Origin: CAWAPS01 sp963783945
Lineage (GTDB): Bacteria > Actinomycetota > Acidimicrobiia > Acidimicrobiales > Palsa-688
Length of the DNA: 64,000 nucleotides
Direction: 5' to 3'
Assembly (NCBI GenBank): GCA_963783945.1
Contig: CAWAPS010000032.1
Coordinates: 806,001 to 870,000 of the forward strand
This document shows positions 27,712-36,181 of the stretch, in pieces. The position numbers were made by a program, and so were the translations under genes. The stretch's first letter is position 1. Every line of letters begins with the position of its first letter. The notes beneath the pieces were generated by a model. It searched no databases and was not told where the DNA came from. It saw only the letters and a program-made list of their open reading frames with translations.

Positions 27712-29364
27712 GTGCTGGCGATTCGTGGTGGGTTCGTGATCGATGGCTCGGGAACGCCTCCATTCCGAGCCGACGTGTTGGTCGATGACGACCGTATCGT
27801 CGGTGTGGGCGCGGACGCCACCAAGGGGGTCGGAGATGTGGCGTCGCTCGACGCCACCGGGATGATCGTGGCGCCGGGCTTCATCGATCTTCACACCCAC
27901 TACGACGCCCAGGTCTTCTGGGACAACACCCTGTCCTCCTCATGCTGGCACGGTGTTACCACCGTCATAGGGGGAAACTGCGGGTTCTCGGTTGCACCGG
28001 CCAACCCCGAACATCACCAGCTCCTGGTCGGGATGTTGCGCGACCTGGAAGATATGTCTCCCGAGACCCTGACCGAGGGAATCAACTGGGGATTCCGGAC
28101 CTTCAGTGAGTATCTGGACAGCGTCGATCTCTGCCGTCCGTACTTGAATTGGGCCGGATACGTCGGTCACTCCGCCCTTCGGATCGCAGTTCTCGGTGAG
28201 GAGGCGTACGGCGGGCATGCCAGCCGGGACCAGATCGATGAAATGGCGAAACTGGCCAGCGAGGCGCTCGCTTGTGGGGCCATCGGGATCGCGACGACCG
28301 CGTCACCGGGGGGACGCAACGCACCGAGTCGCCACGCCGGTCCCGAAGAGGTCGTGACCCTGATGAGATGCCTGGCCACAGCAGGCCACGGCCTCGGAGC
28401 CTTCGTACCCGGAGGAGAGCTCGACCTCCCCGCGCTCTACGAGTTTCAACCCGAAATCAAGCGTCCTTTTACCTGGACCGCATTGCTGGCCAGCGATGAC
28501 GGGGGGCATCGGGAGCGGGTCGAGTTGCACGAACGCGGAATGAAGGCGGGCCGCGACGTACACCCCCAGGTCTCGTGCCGGAAGCTGGTGGCCCAGGCCA
28601 CCTTGAGCAATGGATTCGCCCTGCGGTGTCCGGCCATGATCGACCTCGATCGGGCCACGCTCGAGGAACGAATGGCCGCGTACGCCGACCCGGCGTGGCG
28701 CCGGCGCGTCTCCGACGAGCTGGCGATAAGGACCTTCACGAGCTGGGATCGATGGTCCGTGGCCGGGTCGAGCCGGCACCCGGAACTGGTCGGCCGCGGA
28801 GTTCTCGAAGCTGCCGGCAGCCTGGGGGTCGATCCCCTGACCTTCGTCCTCGATCTGTCTGTCGAGGAGCGACTGCAGACCAGATTCGAGTTGGTGGTGG
28901 CGAACCGGGACGAGCAAGAAATCCGCAATTTGCTTCAGCTGGAGGGAGCCGTCCTCGGCCTGTCCGACGCCGGCGCCCACCCTGACCAACTTTGCGACGC
29001 GGTGATGCCGACCGACCTGCTGGGAGGGTGGGTTCGCGACAGGAAAGCCATCTCGTTGGAGCACGCGGTCCGCAAGTTGACCGGCGAACTGGCGGACCTG
29101 TTGGAACTGCCGAGAAGGGGCTACCTCCGCGAAGGCTCCTATGCGGACGTCGTCGTGTTCGACCCCGACACAGTCGGTCCGGGCCCCTTGCGCCGGGTGC
29201 GAGACTTTCCGGCTGACGGAGAGCGCCTGGTCGCCGACGCCCCGACCGGTATCGCCCACATACTGGTTAACGGCACGCCAATCGCCCGGGACGGAACCAG
29301 CCTGGTCGGCACCCTGGAGAAAGGGCCCGGCCAGGTGATCCGCTCAGCACCGAGCCACGCTTAG
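27712..29364 (+). CDS. N-acyl-D-amino-acid deacylase / D-aminoacylase-type amidohydrolase
   Basis: The 550-residue protein from GTG 27712 has the composite-domain amidohydrolase layout. An N-terminal beta-sandwich strand (IRGGFVIDGSGTPPFRADVL) is followed by the metal motif APGFIDLHTHYDAQVFWD and then GVTTVIGGNCGFSVAP. The C-terminal aspartate motif is LGLSDAGAHPDQLCDAV, and the sandwich is completed by GSYADVVVFDPDT. The order and motifs match the D-aminoacylase/dihydroorotase-like group that hydrolyses N-acyl-D-amino acids and related amides. In this island it could cleave an open-chain amide produced by the HyuAB step. Its TAG stop lies at the edge of an inverted repeat. Confidence 0.88.
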   Translation: MLAIRGGFVIDGSGTPPFRADVLVDDDRIVGVGADATKGVGDVASLDATGMIVAPGFIDLHTHYDAQVFWDNTLSSSCWHGVTTVIGGNCGFSVAPANPEHHQLLVGMLRDLEDMSPETLTEGINWGFRTFSEYLDSVDLCRPYLNWAGYVGHSALRIAVLGEEAYGGHASRDQIDEMAKLASEALACGAIGIATTASPGGRNAPSRHAGPEEVVTLMRCLATAGHGLGAFVPGGELDLPALYEFQPEIKRPFTWTALLASDDGGHRERVELHERGMKAGRDVHPQVSCRKLVAQATLSNGFALRCPAMIDLDRATLEERMAAYADPAWRRRVSDELAIRTFTSWDRWSVAGSSRHPELVGRGVLEAAGSLGVDPLTFVLDLSVEERLQTRFELVVANRDEQEIRNLLQLEGAVLGLSDAGAHPDQLCDAVMPTDLLGGWVRDRKAISLEHAVRKLTGELADLLELPRRGYLREGSYADVVVFDPDTVGPGPLRRVRDFPADGERLVADAPTGIAHILVNGTPIARDGTSLVGTLEKGPGQVIRSAPSHA

Positions 29365-29456
29365 GGCCCGCCACGAAACAACTTGACGCAATTCTCTTGT
29401 AAACATGCATGTCGTAGCACAGGACTTGTTCCAAGTTGTTTCGTGGCGGGCCCTTA
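29361..29456. repeat. MITE-like inverted-repeat element or strong stem-loop
   Basis: Two perfectly complementary 23-base arms, 29363-29385 and 29432-29454, enclose 46 bases. The outer ends read GGGCCCGCCACG and CGTGGCGGGCCC. A TTA flanks the element on each side (29361-29363 and 29454-29456), like a short target duplication. The centre holds the palindrome ACATGCATGT. The left end overlaps the stop codon of the preceding gene. No T-run follows the right arm, so a simple intrinsic terminator is unlikely, though a bidirectional RNA stem remains possible. Confidence 0.6.
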
Positions 29457-29589
29457 GGGCCCAGTCCCAACGCGCCGGTGACGGGCAAATCTGTCGACGG
29501 CCGGCCTCTCTACTACCGTAGGCGTTAGGACGTCCGCTCGGCCACGGGACAGCTCCGTCTGGCAAATTTGATAATTAAGGGGATCGGAA

Positions 29590-30711
29590 GTGACTAAAAA
29601 CGGCTTCAAGGTCATGGACTCGGATCTTCATATCCTCGAGCCGGCGGATCTTTGGGAGCGGTACATCGACCCGGCGTTCAGAGACAGGGCGCCGCGAGGG
29701 CTCACCGATGTCACCCGGGGGCTCGGGGTCGTGGTGGAGGGCAAGACGTACGGTCACGCGTCCGCAGGCATCGGGCGGAAACGGCGTGACTACTCCACCC
29801 ACCTGCAACACGAGCACTACGCCGAGGTAGAGCGGCGTAACTACGACGGCACAGCAATGCTGGGGGCCATGGACCGCGAAGGTCTTGACCTCGCGGTGCT
29901 CTACCCCAGCCGCTGTCTCCTCATCGTTGCCATTCCGGGGCTCGACCCTGAGCTGTTCGGAGCTATCAGCCGGGCCTACAACGACTGGTTGCACGATCTC
30001 TGCCAGACTGACCCCAGTCGCCTGTTTGGAGCGGCGATGGTTCCTCCGACAGACGTCGATGCTGCAGTTGCGGAAGCGCGACGCACCGCAGAGGAGTACG
30101 GCTTCAAGGCGATCTTCCTGTCAGCCGACGTCTACGATCAGCGCGGGTGGGACGACCCGATCTATTACCCGCTGTGGGAAGAATGCCAGCGGCAACGACT
30201 TGTCGTCGGGTTTCACACCACAGGTTCTCCCACCCTCCGTCCCGGTCAGGCAGGCGGAATGTTCTCGACCTGGATGCAAGGGCACACCTTCACCCATGCC
30301 GTGCCGTGCATGGAAGGGGTTGCCGCTTTCACGGCCGGCGGCGTGCTCGAAGCATTTCCTGACCTCAAAGTCGCCTTTCTGGAGGCCAACTGCTCCTGGG
30401 CCCCGTGGCTGCTCTGGCGCCTGGACGAGCACTTCGAGCTCGGGGGTCACATCGAGCGACCTCAACTCAAGATGAAGCCCTCCGAGTATTTCCGCCGTCA
30501 GTGTTACGTGTCCATCGAAGCCGATGAGGACTCGGCGAAAGGGATCGAAGCGTTCGGGCTCGATGACAACATCGTCTTCTCGACCGATTTCCCCCACCCC
30601 GACTCGAAGTGGCCTTTTGCGGTGGAGAGCGTGCTGCAGCTTCCACTCCCCGAGGATCTCAAACGGAAGTTTCTTTGGGATAACTGCCAGGTCCTGTACT
30701 CGCTCAGCTGA
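29590..30711 (+). CDS. Amidohydrolase-2 family protein, ACMSD-like
   Basis: The 373-residue protein starts at GTG 29590 after an AAGGGG site. The N-terminus KVMDSDLHILEPADLWERYI has the D-x-H plus EP-LW pattern of the decarboxylase-like amidohydrolases. Further motifs are AAMVPPTDVDAAVAEARR, the histidine in VGFHTTGSP, DLKVAFLEANCSWAPWLLWR, and the C-terminal metal aspartate in NIVFSTDFPHPDS. It is closer in style to the gene at 19137-20351 than to the paralogue pair at 18076 and 26125. It converges on the aldehyde dehydrogenase gene with nine bases between the stops. Confidence 0.86.
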   Translation: MTKNGFKVMDSDLHILEPADLWERYIDPAFRDRAPRGLTDVTRGLGVVVEGKTYGHASAGIGRKRRDYSTHLQHEHYAEVERRNYDGTAMLGAMDREGLDLAVLYPSRCLLIVAIPGLDPELFGAISRAYNDWLHDLCQTDPSRLFGAAMVPPTDVDAAVAEARRTAEEYGFKAIFLSADVYDQRGWDDPIYYPLWEECQRQRLVVGFHTTGSPTLRPGQAGGMFSTWMQGHTFTHAVPCMEGVAAFTAGGVLEAFPDLKVAFLEANCSWAPWLLWRLDEHFELGGHIERPQLKMKPSEYFRRQCYVSIEADEDSAKGIEAFGLDDNIVFSTDFPHPDSKWPFAVESVLQLPLPEDLKRKFLWDNCQVLYSLS

Positions 30712-30720
30712 TCGAGGTCG

Positions 30721-32238
30721 CTAGGCCGTGCTGACGACAATGTGCTTGCACTCCTGAAAGGCCCGCATTCCGAGCATGCCCTGCTCGTGCGAAAGCCCGC
30801 TCTGCTTGTAGCCACTGACTGAGACGTAAGCGTTGCTCATCCCACCGTTGATCCCTACCGTGCCCGAACGAATCCTTTCCGCCATCGAAAGGCCTAAGTC
30901 CAGATCGGCGGTGTAGACCCCGCCGGAGAGGCCATAGTCGCTGTCGTTTGCGATTGCCACCGCCTCGTCGGCGTCCCGGTAGCCCTGAACGGTCAGGACC
31001 GGCCCGAACACCTCTTTTTGCGCCAGCGGGTTGGCGTTGTCCTCGACCGCGACCACTGTCGGCTCGTAATACCAGCCTCGACTGAGGTGAGCCGGGCGGC
31101 TGCCACCTGTCACGAGACGGCCCCCGGCCCTCACGCCTTCGCCGACAAGCTTCTCGATCCGCTGCAGCTGAGCCTCGGAGATCACGGGTCCCACTACGGT
31201 GCCAGGATCATGGGCATCTCCGACCACCAGGTCCTCCGTGGCCATCTTGAGCTCCTCCAGGACTTCCGCCTTTCTCTCGTGCGGGACCAGCATGCGGGTC
31301 TGGGCCGAGCACGCCTGCCCGGAAAGGGCCTTGAAGACCGTGGTGCCGCTAGCGACGACTCCCGCCACGCCTCGCTCGAAGACGTCTGGGAGATGGATCT
31401 GAACGCTCTTGCCCCCCAGTTCGAGGATCACTCGCTTGAGAGTCGGAGCTGCTTGAGCCGTAATGCTCCGCCCCACGTCGACCGAACCGGTGAAAGTCAC
31501 AAGGTCGACGTCGGGGTGGGTCGTGAGCCGGTGAGCGCCGTCGGCCCCGGCCTCGGCCAAAACGTTGAGCACCCCGGGAGGAACACCCGCGTCCCGGGCC
31601 ACCTCACCAAGGAGCAGCGTGGACAGGGGCGTCAGCGGGCTAGGGCGCAGAACGACGGTGCACCCCACCAGGAGCGCCGGCACTATCTTTCTGATCGCGC
31701 ATATCAGCGGGTAGTTGTAGGGCGTGATGGCCACAGCCACACCGACCGGCTCGTAGCGCCGAATCGATAGCTGCAGCTTGCGACCCAGAAAATGCCTCCG
31801 CAGTGGTACTTCGTTGGGCTCCCAGCCGGCGAGCGAGGTCGCCAACCCGGGAAACTCCTCGGCGCCCGCCAATGCCATCCCGAACTGGGAGCTCTCGGCC
31901 ATGCCGCGGGTGGCACCCGTCTCCGCGATCAGGATTTCGACGAAGAGGTCCCTCTTCTTGATCAGCCCGGCCGCGAACGCCAGCAGTACCTCCGCTCGCG
32001 CTTCCACGGTGAGGTTCGGCCACGGACCGTTGTCGAACGCCCGCCGGCACGCGCTCACCGCCTGATCGTGTTGCCGGACAGAGGCGCCGTCTACCGCGGC
32101 AAACGCCTCCCCGGTCGACGGATCGAAGACCGGAAACGAGGTTCCTTCGCCTGGCACGAATTCTCCGTCGATAAAGGGCGTCCGGGTCATCGCCACTTCG
32201 TCAGTCATCGCCGTGTCGATCGTCATGATCTGGAGCAT
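30721..32238 (-). CDS. NAD(P)+-dependent aldehyde dehydrogenase
   Basis: The 505-residue protein is a typical aldehyde dehydrogenase. It has the N-terminal FIDGEFVPGEG strand, the cofactor-domain VAVAITPYNYPLICAIRKI, VTFTGSVDVG, the general-base region VILELGGKS (Glu) and the catalytic cysteine in SGQACSAQTR. The C-terminal signatures KEVFGPVL and NDSDYGLSGGVYT are also present. It oxidises an aldehyde to an acid in the cytoplasm. The exact start is uncertain because three in-frame ATGs lie in the first 17 codons. At the end of the catabolic island it could oxidise a semialdehyde produced by the decarboxylase-like amidohydrolases. Confidence 0.93.
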   Translation of the reverse strand: MLQIMTIDTAMTDEVAMTRTPFIDGEFVPGEGTSFPVFDPSTGEAFAAVDGASVRQHDQAVSACRRAFDNGPWPNLTVEARAEVLLAFAAGLIKKRDLFVEILIAETGATRGMAESSQFGMALAGAEEFPGLATSLAGWEPNEVPLRRHFLGRKLQLSIRRYEPVGVAVAITPYNYPLICAIRKIVPALLVGCTVVLRPSPLTPLSTLLLGEVARDAGVPPGVLNVLAEAGADGAHRLTTHPDVDLVTFTGSVDVGRSITAQAAPTLKRVILELGGKSVQIHLPDVFERGVAGVVASGTTVFKALSGQACSAQTRMLVPHERKAEVLEELKMATEDLVVGDAHDPGTVVGPVISEAQLQRIEKLVGEGVRAGGRLVTGGSRPAHLSRGWYYEPTVVAVEDNANPLAQKEVFGPVLTVQGYRDADEAVAIANDSDYGLSGGVYTADLDLGLSMAERIRSGTVGINGGMSNAYVSVSGYKQSGLSHEQGMLGMRAFQECKHIVVSTA

Positions 32239-32375
32239 ACAAAAGGAATGTGGCGGTTTGGCACTGGGTTGGGGTAACTCCGAATCGACTGGTAGCTGAC
32301 GAACCCGGGTGAAAACGAGACGACGCGCATCGACCCCAAACCGCTGCTGGGCCGGGCCGGGAATTTGGCCGACGG

Positions 32376-33446
32376 CTACAACCAGTCCTTACGCCGGAAG
32401 AGAACGTACAAGCCGACAGCCATCCCAATTATCAAGACGGCCGAAGTGATGACACCGGACGCTTTCCCGAAACCGGGGTACGGCACGTTCTGCCCGTACC
32501 AACCCGTGACGGCCGTCGGAACGGCAATGATGGCAGCCCAGCTGGTCACCTTCTTCATGATCAGGTTCATCCGATTGCCCTGGGCGCTGAGATTGGTCTC
32601 GACCATGGTCGTTACCAGATCGCGAAGAGACTCGGTCCACTCGGTGGCCCGGATCACATGGTCGTACACGTCGTGGAAGTAGGCGACCATCGGCTCGCGC
32701 ACGATGTCGAGATCGTGGCGCAACAGCGTGTTGACGAGCTCGCGAGTCGGCAAGGTAACCCGCCGGAGAAGGACCAGGCTCTTGCGCAATTGAAACGAGC
32801 GGCGCTGAGTCAGCTCGAGCGCGCCTCGACTCGAGTCGAAAAGCCCGTCTTCGGTTTCTTCCACCGCCTGGTCGAGCGACTCAACGGCGCGGAAATGCCC
32901 GTCGACCAGATAGTCCAGGAGCCCATACAGAAGGGATGACACCCCGTACTGTGCCAGGTCGGGCGAACCATCCCAGCGCTCGACAACCGGGTCGATGTCG
33001 AAGCCCGGGTCCATGCGGACGGTGATGAGAGCGTGGTGGGTTATGAAGGCAGAAATCTCGTGCGTGACGAGCTCGCCGGTATCTTCGTCGAGGATGGCGG
33101 AGTAGGCCGACATGAACAGGTGGGTGCGGTAACGGTCGATCTTCGTGCGTTGGGACTCCTCGAGGGCATCTTCGATCGCCAGCTGGTGCAAGCCGAACTC
33201 CCGGCCGACAATCTCGAGCTGCTCGCTATCGGGCTCGCAGAGATCGAGCCAGATCATGCAACCGTGTCGCGCTTCCAGCTCATCCGAAATCTCGTCGGGC
33301 GGAAAGTCCTCCTTGATGAGCTTGCCCTCGCGATAGAGACGGGTTCGGATCTCCCCCTTTTTACGGCCGAGGGGCTGGGCTATCGCCGAATTCCCTCCAC
33401 CGCGTGCCGGCGGCGAAAGATCCAGCCCATCCTGATTGCCATCCAT
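32376..33446 (-). CDS. corA: CorA-family magnesium/cobalt transporter
   Basis: The 356-residue protein has the CorA layout: a long cytoplasmic N-terminal domain (for example WLDLCEPDSEQLEIVGREFG and LHQLAIEDALEESQRTKIDRY), a coiled-coil helix with DVYDHVIRATEWTESLRDLV, and two C-terminal membrane helices. The pore loop between them reads YGQNVPYPG, the GxN motif with Gln in place of the common Met, as seen in many actinobacterial members. It ends with a short basic tail (FRRKDWL). It stands alone between the aldehyde dehydrogenase and the ECF sigma factor. Confidence 0.93.
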   Translation of the reverse strand: MDGNQDGLDLSPPARGGGNSAIAQPLGRKKGEIRTRLYREGKLIKEDFPPDEISDELEARHGCMIWLDLCEPDSEQLEIVGREFGLHQLAIEDALEESQRTKIDRYRTHLFMSAYSAILDEDTGELVTHEISAFITHHALITVRMDPGFDIDPVVERWDGSPDLAQYGVSSLLYGLLDYLVDGHFRAVESLDQAVEETEDGLFDSSRGALELTQRRSFQLRKSLVLLRRVTLPTRELVNTLLRHDLDIVREPMVAYFHDVYDHVIRATEWTESLRDLVTTMVETNLSAQGNRMNLIMKKVTSWAAIIAVPTAVTGWYGQNVPYPGFGKASGVITSAVLIIGMAVGLYVLFRRKDWL

Positions 33447-33545
33447 GACGCCTCCAGTCTCAGAGATGACAGCATGGACGCTAGCCTCCGAGGCGAGGAG
33501 CGCCCGACAGTTCAGGAAGCCGATGCCGGATGCAAGCAGGGTGCT

Positions 33546-34721
33546 TCAGGGGGTGGACAGCTCCGCCAACCGCCGTTCGAGCCAGCGCCGCTCCGCATCG
33601 TCGCCGACCAGGTCGAGCGCTCTCCGATACGCGTCGGAGGCCTCGTCGATCCGGCCGATCCGCCGAAGCAACTCACCTCTCGTCGCGTGCAGGTACCGGT
33701 AATCATCCAGCGGGAGGGCATCTACGATCCGGAGCCCCGCCTCCGGACCCTCAGCCTCAGCCACGGCCACGGCCCGGTTCAACTCGACGACGGGAGAGCC
33801 GGTGAGGTCTGCGAGCTCCCCGTACAGATCGGCGATCTGGGACCAATCGCTCGGATCCTCGGCGTGCAGCGACGCAATCCCGGCCTGGAGGACATAGGGA
33901 CCCCTGCCGCCCAGGCTGAGGGCCTGTTGCAGAATTGCCCGGCCGCCCGCGATCTGATCGTGGTCCCACAGCGAGCGATCCTGGTCGGCCAGCAGCACCA
34001 GCTCACCGTCCCGGAAGCGGGCCTCTCGGCGGGAGTCATTGAACATCATCATGGCGAGCAGGCCCAAGGCCTCCGGCTCGTCAGGCATCAACTCGGCCAG
34101 GGCCCGCCCGAGCCAGAGCGCCTCCGCAGAGAGATCTCCGCGACCGCCGTAACCCTCGTTGAATATCAGGTAGATGACCGCCAGCACGGCTGCGAGCCGG
34201 TCGGCTAGCAGTTGGCGAGGCGGGACGCGGAACGGTATGGCAGCAGCCTTGATCTTGCGCTTGGCCCGCACCAGCCGTTGGGCCATGGTCGGCTCGGGCA
34301 CCAGGAACGCCCGGGCGATCTCGTCCGTGGTGAGCCCGCCCAGGGTTCGCAACGTGAGGGCGACCTGGGCCTCAATGGCGAGTGCGGGGTGACAGCAGGT
34401 GAAAATCAGCTCGAGGCGTTCGTCAGGAAATGTCGTCTCGTCCATCGTGCCGTCAGCTTCCTGCTGGATTCGGAGCAGCCTCGACTTGGCGAGAAGGGTG
34501 TTGTTGCGCCGAATGCGATCGATGGCCCGATTGCGGGCGGTCTTCAACAGCCAGGCCCGGGCGTTCGCCGGGTACCCGTCCTGAGGCCAGCGTTCGGCGG
34601 CGATGGTGAAAGCGTCCTGCGCGGCTTCCTCGGCGAGATCGAAATCACCGAGGAAACCAATCAGCGCAGCAACCACACCACCCCATTCGTCTCGGAAGGT
34701 CTGCTCGAGAATCGCTACCAC
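33546..34721 (-). CDS. ECF sigma factor with C-terminal TPR-like domain (ECF42 type)
   Basis: The 391-residue protein starts at GTG 34721. The sigma-2 region (FDLAEEAAQDAFTIAAERWP, ANARAWLLKTARNRAIDRIRR) and sigma-4 region (LTLRTLGGLTTDEIARAFLV and EPTMAQRLVRAKRKIKAA) occupy the first 180 residues. The remaining 200 residues are the helical, TPR-like extension (LIFNEGYGG onward) typical of the ECF42 group. Its start overlaps the end of a DGPF/YCII-like gene by seven bases, the usual partner arrangement for this group. Regulation there does not involve a classical anti-sigma factor; the C-terminal extension is thought to be regulatory. Confidence 0.93.
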   Translation of the reverse strand: MVAILEQTFRDEWGGVVAALIGFLGDFDLAEEAAQDAFTIAAERWPQDGYPANARAWLLKTARNRAIDRIRRNNTLLAKSRLLRIQQEADGTMDETTFPDERLELIFTCCHPALAIEAQVALTLRTLGGLTTDEIARAFLVPEPTMAQRLVRAKRKIKAAAIPFRVPPRQLLADRLAAVLAVIYLIFNEGYGGRGDLSAEALWLGRALAELMPDEPEALGLLAMMMFNDSRREARFRDGELVLLADQDRSLWDHDQIAGGRAILQQALSLGGRGPYVLQAGIASLHAEDPSDWSQIADLYGELADLTGSPVVELNRAVAVAEAEGPEAGLRIVDALPLDDYRYLHATRGELLRRIGRIDEASDAYRRALDLVGDDAERRWLERRLAELSTP

Positions 34722-35074
34722 TCCATGATCGGACGCACCTCGATTGCGCCCCCGAGCCGGGCCGCCGGGATGCGCGCCGCCAGCTCGATGGCCGCGTCAA
34801 GGTCCTCGGCCTCGTAGGTAAGGTACCCGTTGAGCGCTTCCTTGGTGGCGACGAACGGACCGTCGGTGGTGATGGTCTTGCCGTCTTTCACCCGGACGGT
34901 GGTGGCCGTATCAGGCGGCTGAAGGCCGTTTCCCGGGATCACCCCCGGAGTCTCGTTGACGGCCTTGTAGTCGGCGTAGACCCGCTGCTGCTCCTCCTCC
35001 GAGAGGGCGGCCCATGCTTCGGGGTCAAGCGGGGTGGGGGTGGTCCCCTGATGGATCATGAGCATGTACTTCAT
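34715..35074 (-). CDS. YCII/DGPF-domain protein, ECF sigma partner
   Basis: The 119-residue protein starts at ATG 35074 behind a strong GGAGGAGGAA site. The KYMLMIHQG N-terminal strand, ALSEEEQQRVYADYKAV helix, TTDGPFVATKEALNGYLTYEA block (the DGPF motif) and the C-terminal RLGGAIEVRPIMEW strand are diagnostic of the DGPF group of YCII-like proteins. It is translationally coupled to the downstream ECF sigma gene (overlap 34715-34721). The two together are the standard ECF42-DGPF module, implicated in stress responses in other bacteria. The biochemical role of DGPF proteins is not settled. Confidence 0.92.
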   Translation of the reverse strand: MKYMLMIHQGTTPTPLDPEAWAALSEEEQQRVYADYKAVNETPGVIPGNGLQPPDTATTVRVKDGKTITTDGPFVATKEALNGYLTYEAEDLDAAIELAARIPAARLGGAIEVRPIMEW

Positions 35075-35323
35075 GAGTTCCTCCTCCTGTTGTTTGTCGC
35101 CAAGAGACGAACGGGAACCGGGAAAATCGACAGCAGGCCGTCAGTGAACCGTCCCTATATTTTCCCACCCGATCTCGCCAGCACCCGTGGCCGGTTATCC
35201 GGCAGGTCACCTGTTAGTGCCACGCAGCGAGCTCCACGATCCTCACGCCCTCGTGGCCCGACATCACCGCGTCCGCCCCAGGCGCGGGCTGTCTCCTGCG
35301 CGTGTGCCCCTACGATCGTTCGT

Positions 35324-36139
35324 GTGGACACGGGCAACACACCGGACACCTACACCCACGGTCACCAGGAATCAGTGCTTCGCTCGCATCGTTGGCGCAC
35401 CACCGAGAACTCGGCCGGCTACCTGCTTCCGTTCCTCGAGCCTGGAGCCAGTCTCCTCGACGTGGGCTGCGGTCCAGGCAGCCTGACCATCGATCTAGCT
35501 GAGCGTGTCGCCCCCGGACGGGTGCTGGGTATCGACCTGTCGGCCGAAGCGATCGAGGAAGCATCGGCCGCGGGCGAGGCCGCGACCCGATCCAACGCGT
35601 CGTTCGTGATCGGCGATTTTCGGTCAGCCCCCCTCGAGCCTGCGTCGTTCGACATCGTGCACGCCCACCAGGTACTTCAGCATCTGCGCCAGCCCGTCGA
35701 CGCGCTCGAGCGGATGGGCCACCTGGTTCGCCCTGGTGGCATCGTGGCGGCGCGGGACAGCGACTACTCGGCGATGGTGTGGGCGCCCTCCTCGCCGATG
35801 ATCGACCGGTGGAGAGAGATCTATCTGGAGGTTACCCGGCGTAACAAAGCCGAGGCGACAGCCGGGAGATGGTTGCTGACCTGGTCGCACCAGGCGGGCT
35901 TTCTCGATGTGACCTACACCACGTCGACATGGACCTTTGCCACCGACGACACCCGCCGGTGGTGGGCCGGCCTGTGGGCTGAACGAACCATCCGGTCCTC
36001 CTTCGCCGAGCAGGCTGTCGCCTATGGCATCGCCGTCCCGTCTGAGTTGGAGGCCGTGGCGGACGGCTGGCGGGCCTGGGCCACCGACCCGAATGCCGTG
36101 TTCATGGTGCCCCACGGGGAGATCATCGCCCGGATCTGA
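35324..36139 (+). CDS. Class I SAM-dependent methyltransferase
   Basis: The start is taken as GTG 35324 (DTGNTPDTYTHGHQESVLRSH); a much longer frame from 35051 would overlap the upstream promoter and looks non-coding. The 271-residue enzyme has the SAM-binding motif LLDVGCGPGSLTIDLAE (about residues 45-60), the acidic strand end VLGIDLSAEAIEEA, and the post-motif DIVHAHQVLQHLRQPVDAL. It resembles UbiE/Coq5-like methyltransferases that act on small molecules. The start sits immediately after the divergent DGPF-sigma pair and the gene precedes ku on the same strand, but no functional link is evident. Confidence 0.88.
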   Translation: MDTGNTPDTYTHGHQESVLRSHRWRTTENSAGYLLPFLEPGASLLDVGCGPGSLTIDLAERVAPGRVLGIDLSAEAIEEASAAGEAATRSNASFVIGDFRSAPLEPASFDIVHAHQVLQHLRQPVDALERMGHLVRPGGIVAARDSDYSAMVWAPSSPMIDRWREIYLEVTRRNKAEATAGRWLLTWSHQAGFLDVTYTTSTWTFATDDTRRWWAGLWAERTIRSSFAEQAVAYGIAVPSELEAVADGWRAWATDPNAVFMVPHGEIIARI

Positions 36140-36181
36140 GCCTCCTGGTGGAAGTCCGGCGCCATTGGGTATATCACCCGC

